64,000 nt of DNA from Caryophanales bacterium UBA7581. GTDB taxonomy: Bacteria; Bacillota_I; Bacilli_A; RFN20; CAG-826. The position numbers and the translations under genes are program-made. The notes beneath the pieces were generated by a model, which was not told the DNA's origin, searched no databases, and saw only the letters and a list, made by a program, of their open reading frames with translations. Below, one piece after another: positions 44,132 through 53,604 of the stretch (positions are counted from its first letter, which is position 1; each line of letters starts with the position of its first letter). The DNA is taken from the NCBI GenBank assembly GCA_002477825.1, contig DLKT01000008.1, positions 1-64,000 on the forward strand. The letters run 5' to 3'.

Positions 44132-46651
44132 ATGCAGAAGAATAGGATCAAAAAAAGTAAAGAAAAAAAACAAAATACAACTCGATTTTCCGATGTTCGC
44201 TTTCATCCGGAAATACAAGTCGGTCTTCTTTCTTCTCAAGTGGCTTCTAGAGAGCAAGATGGTTTAACGAACAAAACAAAAAAACACTACTCGAAAAGTT
44301 ATGGCGAGATTTTAAAAGACAATCTCGTTAGTCTTTTTAACATACTTTTGTTTGTAATCGCATTAGCATTAATTATTGTTCGCGCTTTTGATCAATTGAT
44401 GTTCTTAGTGGTTTTGTTTTTTAATATCGCGATTGGCATTTATCAAGAAGTTAGAGCAAAGCATACAATTGACCGCTTGCGTTTAGTCACAGCGCCAAAC
44501 GCAGAAGTGATTCGTGATGCTCAACAAATTACAATATCTTCTGATAAAATCGTGTTGGATGATATTTTGATTTTATCTTCTGGAAAACAAATTAGCGCAG
44601 ACGCCATTGTTCGTAGTGGTGTTGTCGAAGTCAATGAATCTTTATTAACGGGTGAAGCTATCGCGGTAAAAAAGAAGGCGGGCGATATGGTTTATGCAGG
44701 TTCTTACGTTACTTCTGGCTCCGCTATTGTACAGGTTGAAAAAGTAGGCGATGATAATTATGCGCAACAACTCCAAAAGAAAGCTAAAGTATTAGATAAA
44801 CCAAAATCAGAATTATTGCGTTCTTTAAATTTTATTTTTCACATTATCAGTTTTATTATTATTCCTCTAGGTATTATCATGGCTATTGGAAATTTTATTC
44901 AATTAAAAGGTAACGAAGAGTTAACTACTTTTGTTAAAGCAGAAAAAATTGTTTCAAGTACTGCAGGCTCTTTAGTTGGCATGATTCCTTCCGGAATGTT
45001 CCTTTTAACCTCAATGACTTTATATACTGGGGTTTATCGCTTAGGAAAAAAGAAGACTTCTGTACAGGAATTATATAGTATTGAAATGTTGGCTAGAGTA
45101 GATACTTTATGTTTAGATAAAACGGGGACCATTACCGATGGTACCATGAAAGTAGAAGACACCATTGTATTTGATGAATATAAAGGAATTGATTTAGATA
45201 CCATCATGGGTTCTTATTTACGAGCGGTCAATGATAACAATCAAACCGCCATGGCAATGAAGGAAAAATATCCATGGAATAATATTTTAACCCCAATTAC
45301 CGTTTTACCTTTCTCTAGCGAAAGAAAATATTCAGCAGTAACTTTCCAAAATAAAGGAACGTTCGTTTTTGGAGCACCTGAATTTGTTTATAAAGGAAAA
45401 GATAGAGAAATTCAAAAAGCCATTCGTTTTTACATTTCAAAAGGAACTCGTGTTTTGATGCTCGCTCATTCAAAAGACAAAATTAAAGGCGACAAAGTGC
45501 CGGAAGAAGTGAGCCCAATTTGTTTGTTTATTTTATATGATCACATTCGTGATGACGCTTATGAAACCATTAGTTGGTTTAGAAAAAATGATGTAGCAGT
45601 AAAAATCATTTCCGGCGATAACCCGATTGCTGTTGCGGAAATCGCTAAAGCAGTAGGCATTGATACTGCCCACCAATATATTTCATTAGAAGGTATGACT
45701 TTAGAAGAAGTTGCTAATGTAGCTAATGATTACACGGTTTTTGGCCGCGTTACGCCAGAACAAAAAGCTGCGCTTATCACTTCTTTAAGGAAACATAAAA
45801 GAACGGTGGCCATGATTGGTGATGGTGTTAACGACATCCTCTCTTTAAAACAAGCCGATTGTTCCATTGCTATGGCCTCCGGTTCAGAAGCCGCTTGTAA
45901 CGTTGCTCACTTAGTATTACTTGATTCGAATTTTAATGTTCTACCTGATGTAGTTTCAGAAGGTAGAAGAGCAATTTCTAACTTACAAAATGTTTCTTCT
46001 TTATTCTTAACCAAAACCATATTTAGTATTTTCTTCTCGATTATCTGGGCCGTTGTCATGTTTGCAGACTGGAGAAGTAATACCTCAAATAATTATCCTT
46101 TCCAAACCACAAACTTCTATATTTGGGAAATGTTAGCTATCGGTTTATCTTCGTTCTTCTTAGCCTTGCAACCGAATAAAAAGCGAATTAAAGGAGACTT
46201 CGTTAGTAACGTGGTTAGAAAAGCTTTACCAGGAGGATTAGCTATCACTTTAGGTGTTTCAGCTTTCTTCGTCTTTGAAAACTGGAACAATGGGGCTGGC
46301 CTATTCCAATTCCAAGTCGTAGGCGAAGGAGTAACCCATTCTTCGGCAGTTATTACATGTAGTAGCTTAATTATGTACATCATAGCGTTTATTGTCTTAT
46401 TAAGAATTTGTATTCCATTTAATCGGTATCGTGCGATTGTATGTGCGTCTTCTATTGCTTTGGCTATTCTTGCTTTAATTCTTTCTGAAACGGTCCTTCC
46501 TTTTACCGATGGAACGAGTTTCTTTGGATTATCGATTCATACGCTTTCTGGAGCGTCGGTTAAAGGATTCTTTATTGTACTAACTTTCGCAATTGGTATT
46601 TATTTTTTATTTGATTTTGTAATGAAAAATTTAGAGATACATCGTAAATAG
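44132..46651 (+). CDS. P-type cation ATPase, CtpE-like
   Basis: This 839-residue ion pump has the actuator motif LLTGEAIAV (TGEA instead of TGES), the phosphorylation loop LCLDKTGTITDG with Asp near residue 329, the nucleotide-domain segment SSERKYSAV and the hinge MIGDGVNDILSLKQAD. Ten membrane helices are expected. The TGEA variant and the overall order match the CtpE group (Mycobacterium), linked to calcium uptake; the ion here is inferred. ATG 44132 has GAGGAGA upstream; a longer in-frame TTG reading covers that site. psuG follows at 11 nt. Confidence 0.88.
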   Translation: MQKNRIKKSKEKKQNTTRFSDVRFHPEIQVGLLSSQVASREQDGLTNKTKKHYSKSYGEILKDNLVSLFNILLFVIALALIIVRAFDQLMFLVVLFFNIAIGIYQEVRAKHTIDRLRLVTAPNAEVIRDAQQITISSDKIVLDDILILSSGKQISADAIVRSGVVEVNESLLTGEAIAVKKKAGDMVYAGSYVTSGSAIVQVEKVGDDNYAQQLQKKAKVLDKPKSELLRSLNFIFHIISFIIIPLGIIMAIGNFIQLKGNEELTTFVKAEKIVSSTAGSLVGMIPSGMFLLTSMTLYTGVYRLGKKKTSVQELYSIEMLARVDTLCLDKTGTITDGTMKVEDTIVFDEYKGIDLDTIMGSYLRAVNDNNQTAMAMKEKYPWNNILTPITVLPFSSERKYSAVTFQNKGTFVFGAPEFVYKGKDREIQKAIRFYISKGTRVLMLAHSKDKIKGDKVPEEVSPICLFILYDHIRDDAYETISWFRKNDVAVKIISGDNPIAVAEIAKAVGIDTAHQYISLEGMTLEEVANVANDYTVFGRVTPEQKAALITSLRKHKRTVAMIGDGVNDILSLKQADCSIAMASGSEAACNVAHLVLLDSNFNVLPDVVSEGRRAISNLQNVSSLFLTKTIFSIFFSIIWAVVMFADWRSNTSNNYPFQTTNFYIWEMLAIGLSSFFLALQPNKKRIKGDFVSNVVRKALPGGLAITLGVSAFFVFENWNNGAGLFQFQVVGEGVTHSSAVITCSSLIMYIIAFIVLLRICIPFNRYRAIVCASSIALAILALILSETVLPFTDGTSFFGLSIHTLSGASVKGFFIVLTFAIGIYFLFDFVMKNLEIHRK

Positions 46652-46662
46652 GAGGAAAATTT

Positions 46663-47562
46663 ATGAAAATTTCACAAGAAGTAAAACATGCATTATTGCA
46701 TCATCAACCCGTTGTTGCTTTAGAATCAACCATTATTTCTCACGGTATGCCTTATCCTAAAAATGTGGAAACAGCTTTACGGGTCGAACAAGTGATTCGT
46801 AATGCGGGTTGCATTCCTGCCACGATTGGTATTATTGAAGGCGAACCGATTATCGGTATGTCTGCTGAAGAAATCGAATTGTTTGGTAAAAGAGAAGGTA
46901 TTGTAAAAGTTTCTAGAAGAGACTTACCTATTGTTTATGCAAAAAAATTATGGGGCGCCACGACGGTAGCGGCTACGATGATTTTAGCAAGACAAGCCGA
47001 TATCGAAGTGTTTGTTACGGGTGGTATTGGCGGCGTTCATCGTCATGGAAATGAAACCTTTGATATTTCTGCAGATCTTCAAGAATTAAGTCGTACTGAT
47101 GTTACTGTTGTTTGTGCTGGAGCCAAAGCAATTTTAGACTTGCCATTAACCATGGAATATTTAGAAACTATGGGCGTGCCAGTTTTAGGCTATCAAACGA
47201 AAGAACTACCCGCTTTCTATACCAGAAAGAGTGGCATTGCTTTAGAATACTCTTTTGATACACCGCAAGAATTAGCAATGATTATTAAAGAAAAAAGAAA
47301 AGCCCATCTTCATGGAGGTCTTTTAATTACGAACCCCATTCCCGAAGAATATGCATTAGATGAAAATCTAATGAATCAATCGGTCAATCAAGCGTTAAAA
47401 GAAGCGGATGAAAAAGGAATTCACGGGAAAGACGTTACCCCATTCCTTTTAAGAAGAGTGGTAGAACTTACAGGAGGAGAATCTTTAGAATCTAATATTC
47501 AGTTAGTGTTAAATAATGCTCGATTAGGCGCTGAGATTGCCAAAGAATTATGCAAGCGATAA
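46663..47562 (+). CDS. psuG: Pseudouridine-5'-phosphate glycosidase
   Basis: This 299-residue enzyme splits pseudouridine 5'-phosphate to uracil and ribose 5-phosphate, salvaging modified RNA. The opening VVALESTIISHGMPYPKN, the catalytic-Lys region YAKKLWGATTVAATMILARQ, VFVTGGIGGVHRHG and GLLITNPIPEEYA are typical, and the length is standard. The usual partner psuK kinase is not in the window. AGGAGG precedes the ATG, and the next gene begins 11 nt after. Confidence 0.95.
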   Translation: MKISQEVKHALLHHQPVVALESTIISHGMPYPKNVETALRVEQVIRNAGCIPATIGIIEGEPIIGMSAEEIELFGKREGIVKVSRRDLPIVYAKKLWGATTVAATMILARQADIEVFVTGGIGGVHRHGNETFDISADLQELSRTDVTVVCAGAKAILDLPLTMEYLETMGVPVLGYQTKELPAFYTRKSGIALEYSFDTPQELAMIIKEKRKAHLHGGLLITNPIPEEYALDENLMNQSVNQALKEADEKGIHGKDVTPFLLRRVVELTGGESLESNIQLVLNNARLGAEIAKELCKR

Positions 47563-47573
47563 AAGAAGAACCG

Positions 47574-48125
47574 ATGAAAACAGAAGAAAAATTAGGGCGG
47601 GCATTAAAAGATTTAATGTCGAAAGAACCATTAGACCAAATTTCGGTAAAAAGATTGACCGCTATCTGTGGAATTAATCGACAAACTTTTTATTATCACT
47701 TTCGTGACATTTATGATTTATTAACATGGATATTTCTAAATGAAACGATTCAAGAGATAAAAAATGCAGAAACTTATTTAGAAGCAATTTATGGCTTTTT
47801 TGACTATATTGAAAAGAACAAGATTTTCGTTATGAATGTCGCTTCTAGTGCTGGTAAAGATCTATTTGTAGAATTTCTAACCAATCATGTAAAAATAATT
47901 ATTATGCGTTCTTTACAAGTCAAAGATGAAGAAAATGCACTTACTTTAGATGAAAAGAAATTTATTGCTAAATATTTTGGCTCTGCAAGCGTTGCTATTC
48001 TCATCGATTGGATTACATCAAATATGAAAGAGCCAAAAAGCGAAGTGATTCGTAAGTTGGTAGTTGTTTCGAAGCACCAAGCTGAAGATTGTATAGAAAA
48101 GTTTAAACTCTCAAGGAAGGGATAA
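47574..48125 (+). CDS. TetR/AcrR-family regulator
   Basis: This 183-residue protein has an N-terminal helix-turn-helix (EPLDQISVKRLTAICGINRQ, then TFYYHFRDIYDLLTWIF) that is classic for TetR proteins with a YFHR-type recognition helix. The C-terminal ligand domain resembles the DhaS-like group. ATG 47574 is used rather than 47550, which would lie within psuG. It is 1 nt from the alcohol dehydrogenase gene, its likely regulatory target. Confidence 0.85.
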   Translation: MKTEEKLGRALKDLMSKEPLDQISVKRLTAICGINRQTFYYHFRDIYDLLTWIFLNETIQEIKNAETYLEAIYGFFDYIEKNKIFVMNVASSAGKDLFVEFLTNHVKIIIMRSLQVKDEENALTLDEKKFIAKYFGSASVAILIDWITSNMKEPKSEVIRKLVVVSKHQAEDCIEKFKLSRKG

Positions 48126-48126
48126 G

Positions 48127-49311
48127 ATGATTGCATTTAATTTCGAACCCAAAACCAAAATGATTTTTGGGATAAATAAAGAAGAAACAGTAGGCTCATT
48201 AATCAAAACCTATGGTAAAAGAAAAGTAATGGTTGTTTATGGAAAAAATTCCATTGTACAATCCGGCCTTTTAGCACGCGTTATAAAATCTTTAAAAGAA
48301 GCGCATATTGAATATGTTTTATTTGGTGGGGCAGAGCCTAATCCAAAATTATCTCACGTTGAAGAAGGCGCTCGAAAGGTAAAAGAAGAAAATGTTGATT
48401 TTCTTTTAGCAGTAGGTGGAGGCTCCGCTATTGATACTGCTAAATTAATTGCCGTAAGTTATGATTATAATGGGAATCCTTTTGATTTTAATGATAAAAA
48501 AGTCGTTGCTGATCACGCTCTTCCGCTAGGTGTAATTTTAACCATCGCGGCAGCGGGAAGTGAAGGCTCTACTTCTTGCGTAATTACGAATGATAAAACG
48601 CATAGTAAGAAAGGATTTAATAGTGAATATAATCGCCCTGTTTTTGCTATTTATAATCCTGAACTCACCTATACAGTATCACCTTATCAAACCGCTTGTG
48701 GCATTGTTGACATAATGATGCATACATTAGAACGATATTTTAATCCTTCTAGAGAAATTGAATTCTCTGATGAATTAGCGCTAGGCCTTTTAAAAACGGT
48801 TTATAAAGCAGGAAAAGTGGTAATGGAAAAACCGAATGACTATGAAGCAAGAAGTACATTAATGATTGCTAGTACTTTTTCCCATAATGGTTTAACGAGC
48901 ATAGGGAAAAATGCTTCTATGCCAGTTCACCAATTAGAACATGCATTAAGTGGAAAATATGATTTTGTTGCCCATGGCGCAGGTTTATCTGTTTTATTTC
49001 CTTACTGGGCTATGCTATACTATAAATACGACTTACCTAAGTTTGCTCGCTTAGCTAAGGAAGTTTTCGAAATTCAGGGAGAGGACGAAAGCAAAGTTGC
49101 ATATCTTGGAATCGTTGCGATCCAATCGTTCTTTCACCAAATAGGAATGCCGATAACATTCCAAGAATTAGGCGTTACTGCTTGTGATTATGATGCATTA
49201 CTTGCATTAATGTTTGATGGGCGTGACACCATTGATAGTGTTGGGCAAAAACTTGATCGCAAAAAAGCTAAAGAAATCTTTATGCTTTGTGCAAAGGAGG
49301 AAGTTGTATGA
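48127..49311 (+). CDS. Iron-containing alcohol dehydrogenase (YqhD/BdhA-like)
   Basis: This 394-residue NAD(P)H-dependent group III alcohol dehydrogenase reduces aldehydes. It has the nucleotide site LLAVGGGSAIDTAKLIA, the Asp of GIVDIMMHTLERYF, and iron-binding His residues in MPVHQLEHALSG and FVAHGAGLSVLFPYWA. The match is closest in style to butanol dehydrogenase/YqhD. It could remove lactaldehyde from rhamnose or other short aldehydes. It follows the TetR gene by 1 nt, and the next gene starts inside its stop (ATGA). Confidence 0.92.
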   Translation: MIAFNFEPKTKMIFGINKEETVGSLIKTYGKRKVMVVYGKNSIVQSGLLARVIKSLKEAHIEYVLFGGAEPNPKLSHVEEGARKVKEENVDFLLAVGGGSAIDTAKLIAVSYDYNGNPFDFNDKKVVADHALPLGVILTIAAAGSEGSTSCVITNDKTHSKKGFNSEYNRPVFAIYNPELTYTVSPYQTACGIVDIMMHTLERYFNPSREIEFSDELALGLLKTVYKAGKVVMEKPNDYEARSTLMIASTFSHNGLTSIGKNASMPVHQLEHALSGKYDFVAHGAGLSVLFPYWAMLYYKYDLPKFARLAKEVFEIQGEDESKVAYLGIVAIQSFFHQIGMPITFQELGVTACDYDALLALMFDGRDTIDSVGQKLDRKKAKEIFMLCAKEEVV

Positions 49312-50411
49312 AAAAGGCAACAAATTATAGTTTATTAGTATATGCTTTATTTTTAGTTTGCATTTACTTAATCGGAAGTTTTGTTTTATCTAAAGGAGCA
49401 GGCGCTATTGGAGGAAACGCTTTTGTTTTCTACTTAATCGCCATTATTATTGGTTTTATTATCACCGTTATTTTTATGGAATTAGGGCATATCGTAGGTG
49501 CTAAAATAGGCGGATATCGCATTATTTCTGTATCGTTTTTATGGCTTACTTTCGTAAGACAAAATAAGAAATGGAAAATTACAACGACAACATTTGATGG
49601 TTTTACTGGAGAGACTAAAGTCGCACCCAAAAAAGAAAATGCAAATCCTATGCCAATGTTCTGGTTTGGAACGATATTCATGTTGATTTTAATGCTACTA
49701 GGCATTTATTTACCTAGTATAATTCCTGCTAAAGATTCATTAAAAACACATTTTGTTTATGGTGGGTATATTATCTCCACAATTGCAGGATTGATGGTGT
49801 TTTACAATATTTTACCATTAAGATTAGATACCAAAAATGACGCAATTATGATGCGGTTTGTACGTAAAGAAAGAATTCAAAAATACAATGATATTTGCCG
49901 AATACAAGGTGAATTATATGATGGGGAAGGCTTAGAAGAATTAGAAGATTTACCAGAAAATGATTATTTATTGGCGCATTGGAATTATTATGCTTATCTT
50001 GAAAAAGTCTATAATGGTGAATATCAAAAGGCGGAAGAAATTTTAGATAGAATGATTCAAGATTCGGAAAAATTACCAGACGCAATTTATGATGAGTTAT
50101 TAGCAGCTAAATTAGTGTTGTTACTTCTTACGAAAAGTAAAGAAGAAGCCCAAGAATATTTCTTATCTGTTTCCCCACAAGTTCGTAAAACCATTAATCT
50201 TTGTTCTACTGTAGAAGGAAGCCGCAATTATTTCTTCATTTCTGCGATTATGAACGACAATTTTGAAGAAGCAAAATCAGCTTATAAAAAATACTTGACC
50301 AAGGAAAAACAAAATTTAGAAGTTGGAAGAAACTTTGATGAAGATTCAATGATGGCCATGATGATGAATCAAATTCATGAAATTCATCCAGAATGGAACT
50401 TTAAAAAATAA
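49308..50411 (+). CDS. M50-like membrane protein lacking the first catalytic His
   Basis: This 367-residue protein has five or so membrane helices in the first ~190 residues and a soluble helical C-terminal half (about 200-367) with TPR-like pairs. Residues 53-65 read VIFMELGHIVGAK. That corresponds to the HELGH zinc site of site-2-type peptidases, but with Met57 for the first His. The following GYRIISVSF and KWKITTTTF strands also match Gram-positive M50 relatives. It is therefore likely a non-catalytic homologue, though this is inference. ATG 49308 has AAAGGAGG upstream and overlaps the dehydrogenase stop by 4 nt. Confidence 0.65.
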   Translation: MKKATNYSLLVYALFLVCIYLIGSFVLSKGAGAIGGNAFVFYLIAIIIGFIITVIFMELGHIVGAKIGGYRIISVSFLWLTFVRQNKKWKITTTTFDGFTGETKVAPKKENANPMPMFWFGTIFMLILMLLGIYLPSIIPAKDSLKTHFVYGGYIISTIAGLMVFYNILPLRLDTKNDAIMMRFVRKERIQKYNDICRIQGELYDGEGLEELEDLPENDYLLAHWNYYAYLEKVYNGEYQKAEEILDRMIQDSEKLPDAIYDELLAAKLVLLLLTKSKEEAQEYFLSVSPQVRKTINLCSTVEGSRNYFFISAIMNDNFEEAKSAYKKYLTKEKQNLEVGRNFDEDSMMAMMMNQIHEIHPEWNFKK

Positions 50412-50434
50412 AATTATTAACCTCGTTAGAATAG

Positions 50435-50467
50435 GACCCTTTTTTAGAAAAGAAGAGGGTCTTTTTT
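50435..50467 (+). terminator. Rho-independent terminator
   Basis: GACCCT / AGGGTC with a 15-nt loop and six T, 24 nt after the M50-like gene. Confidence 0.8.
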
Positions 50468-50532
50468 GTTACGCTCTTTAGTCATGCAGCAGTCAACAAA
50501 AACATAGAGTATAAAGAGACGAGGATAACCTT

Positions 50533-53220
50533 ATGTACGAAACAAGAAGCGTAAAAGAAGTATGTGAAATATTAAAAGTTGATATGACGTTAGGTTTAAA
50601 AGAAGAGGACTGGCAAAGAAGACAAAAGAAAGATGGGAAAAATCAATTACAGAAGGAAAAGAAAAAGAACCCTTTCCGCATTTTCATACGTCAATTTCAG
50701 GATCCTATGATTTGCATTCTTTTTATTGCGTCGCTTCTTTCTTTTTTCTTAAAAGAATATGCGGATGCATTGATTATTTTGTTTGTTATTGGTGTGAACG
50801 CTATTGTGGGAACAATCCAAGAATTTAAAGCGGAAAAGTCATTAGAAGCTTTAAAAAAGATGTCTGCGCCATCGTGCTTAGTGAAAAGAAATGGCGTAAT
50901 TCAAGAAATAAAAGCAGAAGATTTATCTGTAGGAGATATTGTTATTTTAGATGAAGGAAGAATTGTTCCGGCGGATTTAAGAATCATCGAATCGAATAAT
51001 TTAAAAATTGATGAATCGAGTTTAACGGGAGAATCTTTGCCAGTATCTAAACATATAGAACCATTAAAGGATAAAACCCCGTTAGCGGATCAAAAGAATA
51101 TGGCGTTTATGTCGACCTCGGTTGTTTATGGTAGAGGCATCGGTATTGTAACCGCTACTGGCATGAAAACAGAGATTGGAAAAATTGCCAGTATATTAAA
51201 CGAAACAAAGACAGAACTGACTCCTTTACAAAAAAGATTAGCGGATTTAGGAAAAATATTAGGAATTTTAACGGTACTACTTTGTGTATCTTTATTTGTG
51301 GTTTCTATTATTCAAAAAAGAAATCTGTTTGAAATGTTAATCACATCGATTTCTTTAGCGGTAGCGGCCATTCCTGAAGGATTACCGGCTGCGGTAACAA
51401 TTGTTTTAGCTTTGGGCGTTCAACGAATGGTAAAAGCGAATACGATTGTAAGAAGGCTTCCTTCTGTTGAAACATTAGGTGCGGTTTCTACTGTTTGCTC
51501 CGATAAAACAGGAACATTAACGCAAAACAAAATGACGGTACAAAAAGTGTTTTATAATTTAGAGACCAAAGAAGCAAATCAAGTACGATTAGACGATATT
51601 CAGTTGTTAGTGCAAGGTATGGTTTTATGTAACAACGCTAATATAGATAATAATATCATTGGTGATCCTACCGAGGTCGCGCTTTTAGAGATGGGGAAAT
51701 ATTTTGGAATCGATAAAAAGAGAATAGAAACAGATTATCCAAGATTAAATGAAATTCCTTTTGATTCTACTAGAAAAATGATGACAACTTTTCATGTCCA
51801 TAAAAAAGAAAAAATATTATTCACGAAAGGGGCATTAGATATGCTCATTCAAAAAGTAACAAAGATTTATAAAAATGGACAAGTCGTACCGATTACAAAA
51901 GAAGATATTGAAGTGATTCAAAAAGCCAATCATGAAATGGCAAAAGATGCCCTTCGTGTTTTAGCGGTAGCGTATCAGAAATCTAACGAAATGAAAGAGA
52001 AAGACTTAATTTTCTTAGGATTTGTTGGAATGATGGATTTACCTAGAGAAGAAGCAAAAATTGCAGTAGAAAACTTTAAACAAGCAGGAATTAAAACAAT
52101 CATGATTACGGGAGATCATCCGGATACAGCATTCGCAATTGGAAAAAAACTAGGGATTATAGAAAATGAAAAAGATTGTGTTACGGGGAAAGAATTAGAT
52201 TCGTATAATGACGAACAACTCAAAGATGTATTAAAACACGCGAAGGTGTTTGCGCGCGTTACACCCGCACATAAAGTTCGTATTGTACAAGCGATTAAAT
52301 CACAAGATCAAATTGTCGCTATGACAGGTGATGGAGTTAATGATGCACCAAGTTTAAAAGCAGCGGATATCGGTATAGCGATGGGCATAACAGGAACCGA
52401 TGTTGCTAAAGGGGCATCCGATATGATTTTAGTGGATGATAATTTTGCTTCTATTGAAAAAGCAGTCGAAGAGGGTAGAGGAATATATGCAAATATAAAA
52501 AAGGTCGTTTTGTTCTTATTATCTTCTAATTTTGGAGAAGTTTTTACGATGTTTTTAGCCATTTTATTTCGTTTACCTGTTCCTTTAATTGCGATTCATA
52601 TATTGTGGGTAAACTTAATCACGGACACGCTTCCCGCTTTAGCCTTAGGCGCAGATCCTAAAGATGAAGATATTATGAAAGAAAAGCCAAGAGATGCAAA
52701 AGAATCGCTTTTTGCAAAAGGCGGATTAAAATTAACACTATTCTATGGTATTTTTATTACCCTTTTAACTCTATTAGCGTTTTTAGCATATCCAACTAGC
52801 ATTATGATTCAACAAGGAAAATATTCACTATTTAATTTTAAGGATAACTATTTTGCTATCCGTGATTTATTCCAAAACGGAAACACATACTTAGGACTTT
52901 CAGGCGAAGATATCGTTATGCGTTCAAGAACCTATGCGTTTACCGCATTAGGTATGTCTCAACTATTTCACATGCTAGGAATGAGCAACATAAAAAAATC
53001 AGTTCTTCATATTTTAAAAAGAAAGAACTGGTTAATGTTTATTTCATTTGCGCTTGGTATTGCTTTACAGGTTTTAGTAACAGAAATTCCCTTTTTCAAT
53101 CACTTTTTTCAAACTTCGGAATTAAGCTTTTTAGAGTGGATATGGTTATTGTTAATCAGTGCACTTCCACTATTTGTTCATGAAATTATGGTTCCTTTAT
53201 GGAAGAAAAAGATGAATTAA
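50533..53220 (+). CDS. Calcium-transporting P-type ATPase (SERCA/PMR1-like)
   Basis: This 895-residue pump has the N-terminal cation-ATPase domain, actuator SSLTGESLPV (about 162-171), PEGL motif AIPEGLPAAVTIVLALGVQR in helix M4 (calcium-site Glu), phosphorylation loop SDKTGTLTQNKMTV (Asp324) and hinge MTGDGVNDAPSLKAADIGIA. Helix M6 has NLITDTLPALALG with the calcium-site Asn and Asp. This set points to Ca2+ export. Its last 4 nt overlap the convergent small gene. Confidence 0.95.
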   Translation: MYETRSVKEVCEILKVDMTLGLKEEDWQRRQKKDGKNQLQKEKKKNPFRIFIRQFQDPMICILFIASLLSFFLKEYADALIILFVIGVNAIVGTIQEFKAEKSLEALKKMSAPSCLVKRNGVIQEIKAEDLSVGDIVILDEGRIVPADLRIIESNNLKIDESSLTGESLPVSKHIEPLKDKTPLADQKNMAFMSTSVVYGRGIGIVTATGMKTEIGKIASILNETKTELTPLQKRLADLGKILGILTVLLCVSLFVVSIIQKRNLFEMLITSISLAVAAIPEGLPAAVTIVLALGVQRMVKANTIVRRLPSVETLGAVSTVCSDKTGTLTQNKMTVQKVFYNLETKEANQVRLDDIQLLVQGMVLCNNANIDNNIIGDPTEVALLEMGKYFGIDKKRIETDYPRLNEIPFDSTRKMMTTFHVHKKEKILFTKGALDMLIQKVTKIYKNGQVVPITKEDIEVIQKANHEMAKDALRVLAVAYQKSNEMKEKDLIFLGFVGMMDLPREEAKIAVENFKQAGIKTIMITGDHPDTAFAIGKKLGIIENEKDCVTGKELDSYNDEQLKDVLKHAKVFARVTPAHKVRIVQAIKSQDQIVAMTGDGVNDAPSLKAADIGIAMGITGTDVAKGASDMILVDDNFASIEKAVEEGRGIYANIKKVVLFLLSSNFGEVFTMFLAILFRLPVPLIAIHILWVNLITDTLPALALGADPKDEDIMKEKPRDAKESLFAKGGLKLTLFYGIFITLLTLLAFLAYPTSIMIQQGKYSLFNFKDNYFAIRDLFQNGNTYLGLSGEDIVMRSRTYAFTALGMSQLFHMLGMSNIKKSVLHILKRKNWLMFISFALGIALQVLVTEIPFFNHFFQTSELSFLEWIWLLLISALPLFVHEIMVPLWKKKMN

Positions 53221-53501
53221 GGGCGAAAATTTCTCATAATATCATCCATCCGTGATTGTGAACCTAAAACTTTATTCGTAATATCAGATAAATAAGTCCG
53301 TTGGGCATTCATAGATAGTAAGACTTGGCCAAAAAGAATGAAAGTATTGCCAATTGTGCTTTGTTGATCCGTGGTTAAAGGAATGGAAATAGTATAGGCA
53401 AGAGAAAAAGTTAGCAAAGTTAGTTCTTCAGCAGAAAGGCTCAATAAACAATTTGCTAGTTTTTGAAAATCATTTTGTGCATCTTTGATTCTTGGATCCA
53501 T
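53217..53501 (-). CDS. Small hypothetical protein (94 aa)
   Basis: This 94-residue protein has no signal peptide. Its centre is hydrophobic and helical (LANCLLSLSAEELTLLTFSL, then STIGNTFILFGQVLLSMNAQ), resembling short conserved proteins of Clostridia with a two-helix LS-EEL-LL / GNLL-GQ pattern. That resemblance is from memory and untested. GGAAGA precedes the ATG. It is convergent with the calcium ATPase and in line with mscL. Confidence 0.6.
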   Translation of the reverse strand: MDPRIKDAQNDFQKLANCLLSLSAEELTLLTFSLAYTISIPLTTDQQSTIGNTFILFGQVLLSMNAQRTYLSDITNKVLGSQSRMDDIMRNFRP

Positions 53502-53563
53502 TTCTAATCTTCCTCTTAAAAATATATGTTATAACACGTAAAAAAATAAGAAAGGAAAGCAAT

Positions 53564-53599
53564 AAAAAAGCAAGTGCTTATGAGGTCACTTGCTTTTTA
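53564..53599. terminator. Terminator of mscL (bidirectional form)
   Basis: AGCAAGTG / CACTTGCT with a 10-nt loop. The minus strand has TTTTTT after the stem, and the plus strand has five T. Confidence 0.85.
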
Positions 53600-53604
53600 A
53601 GTTT

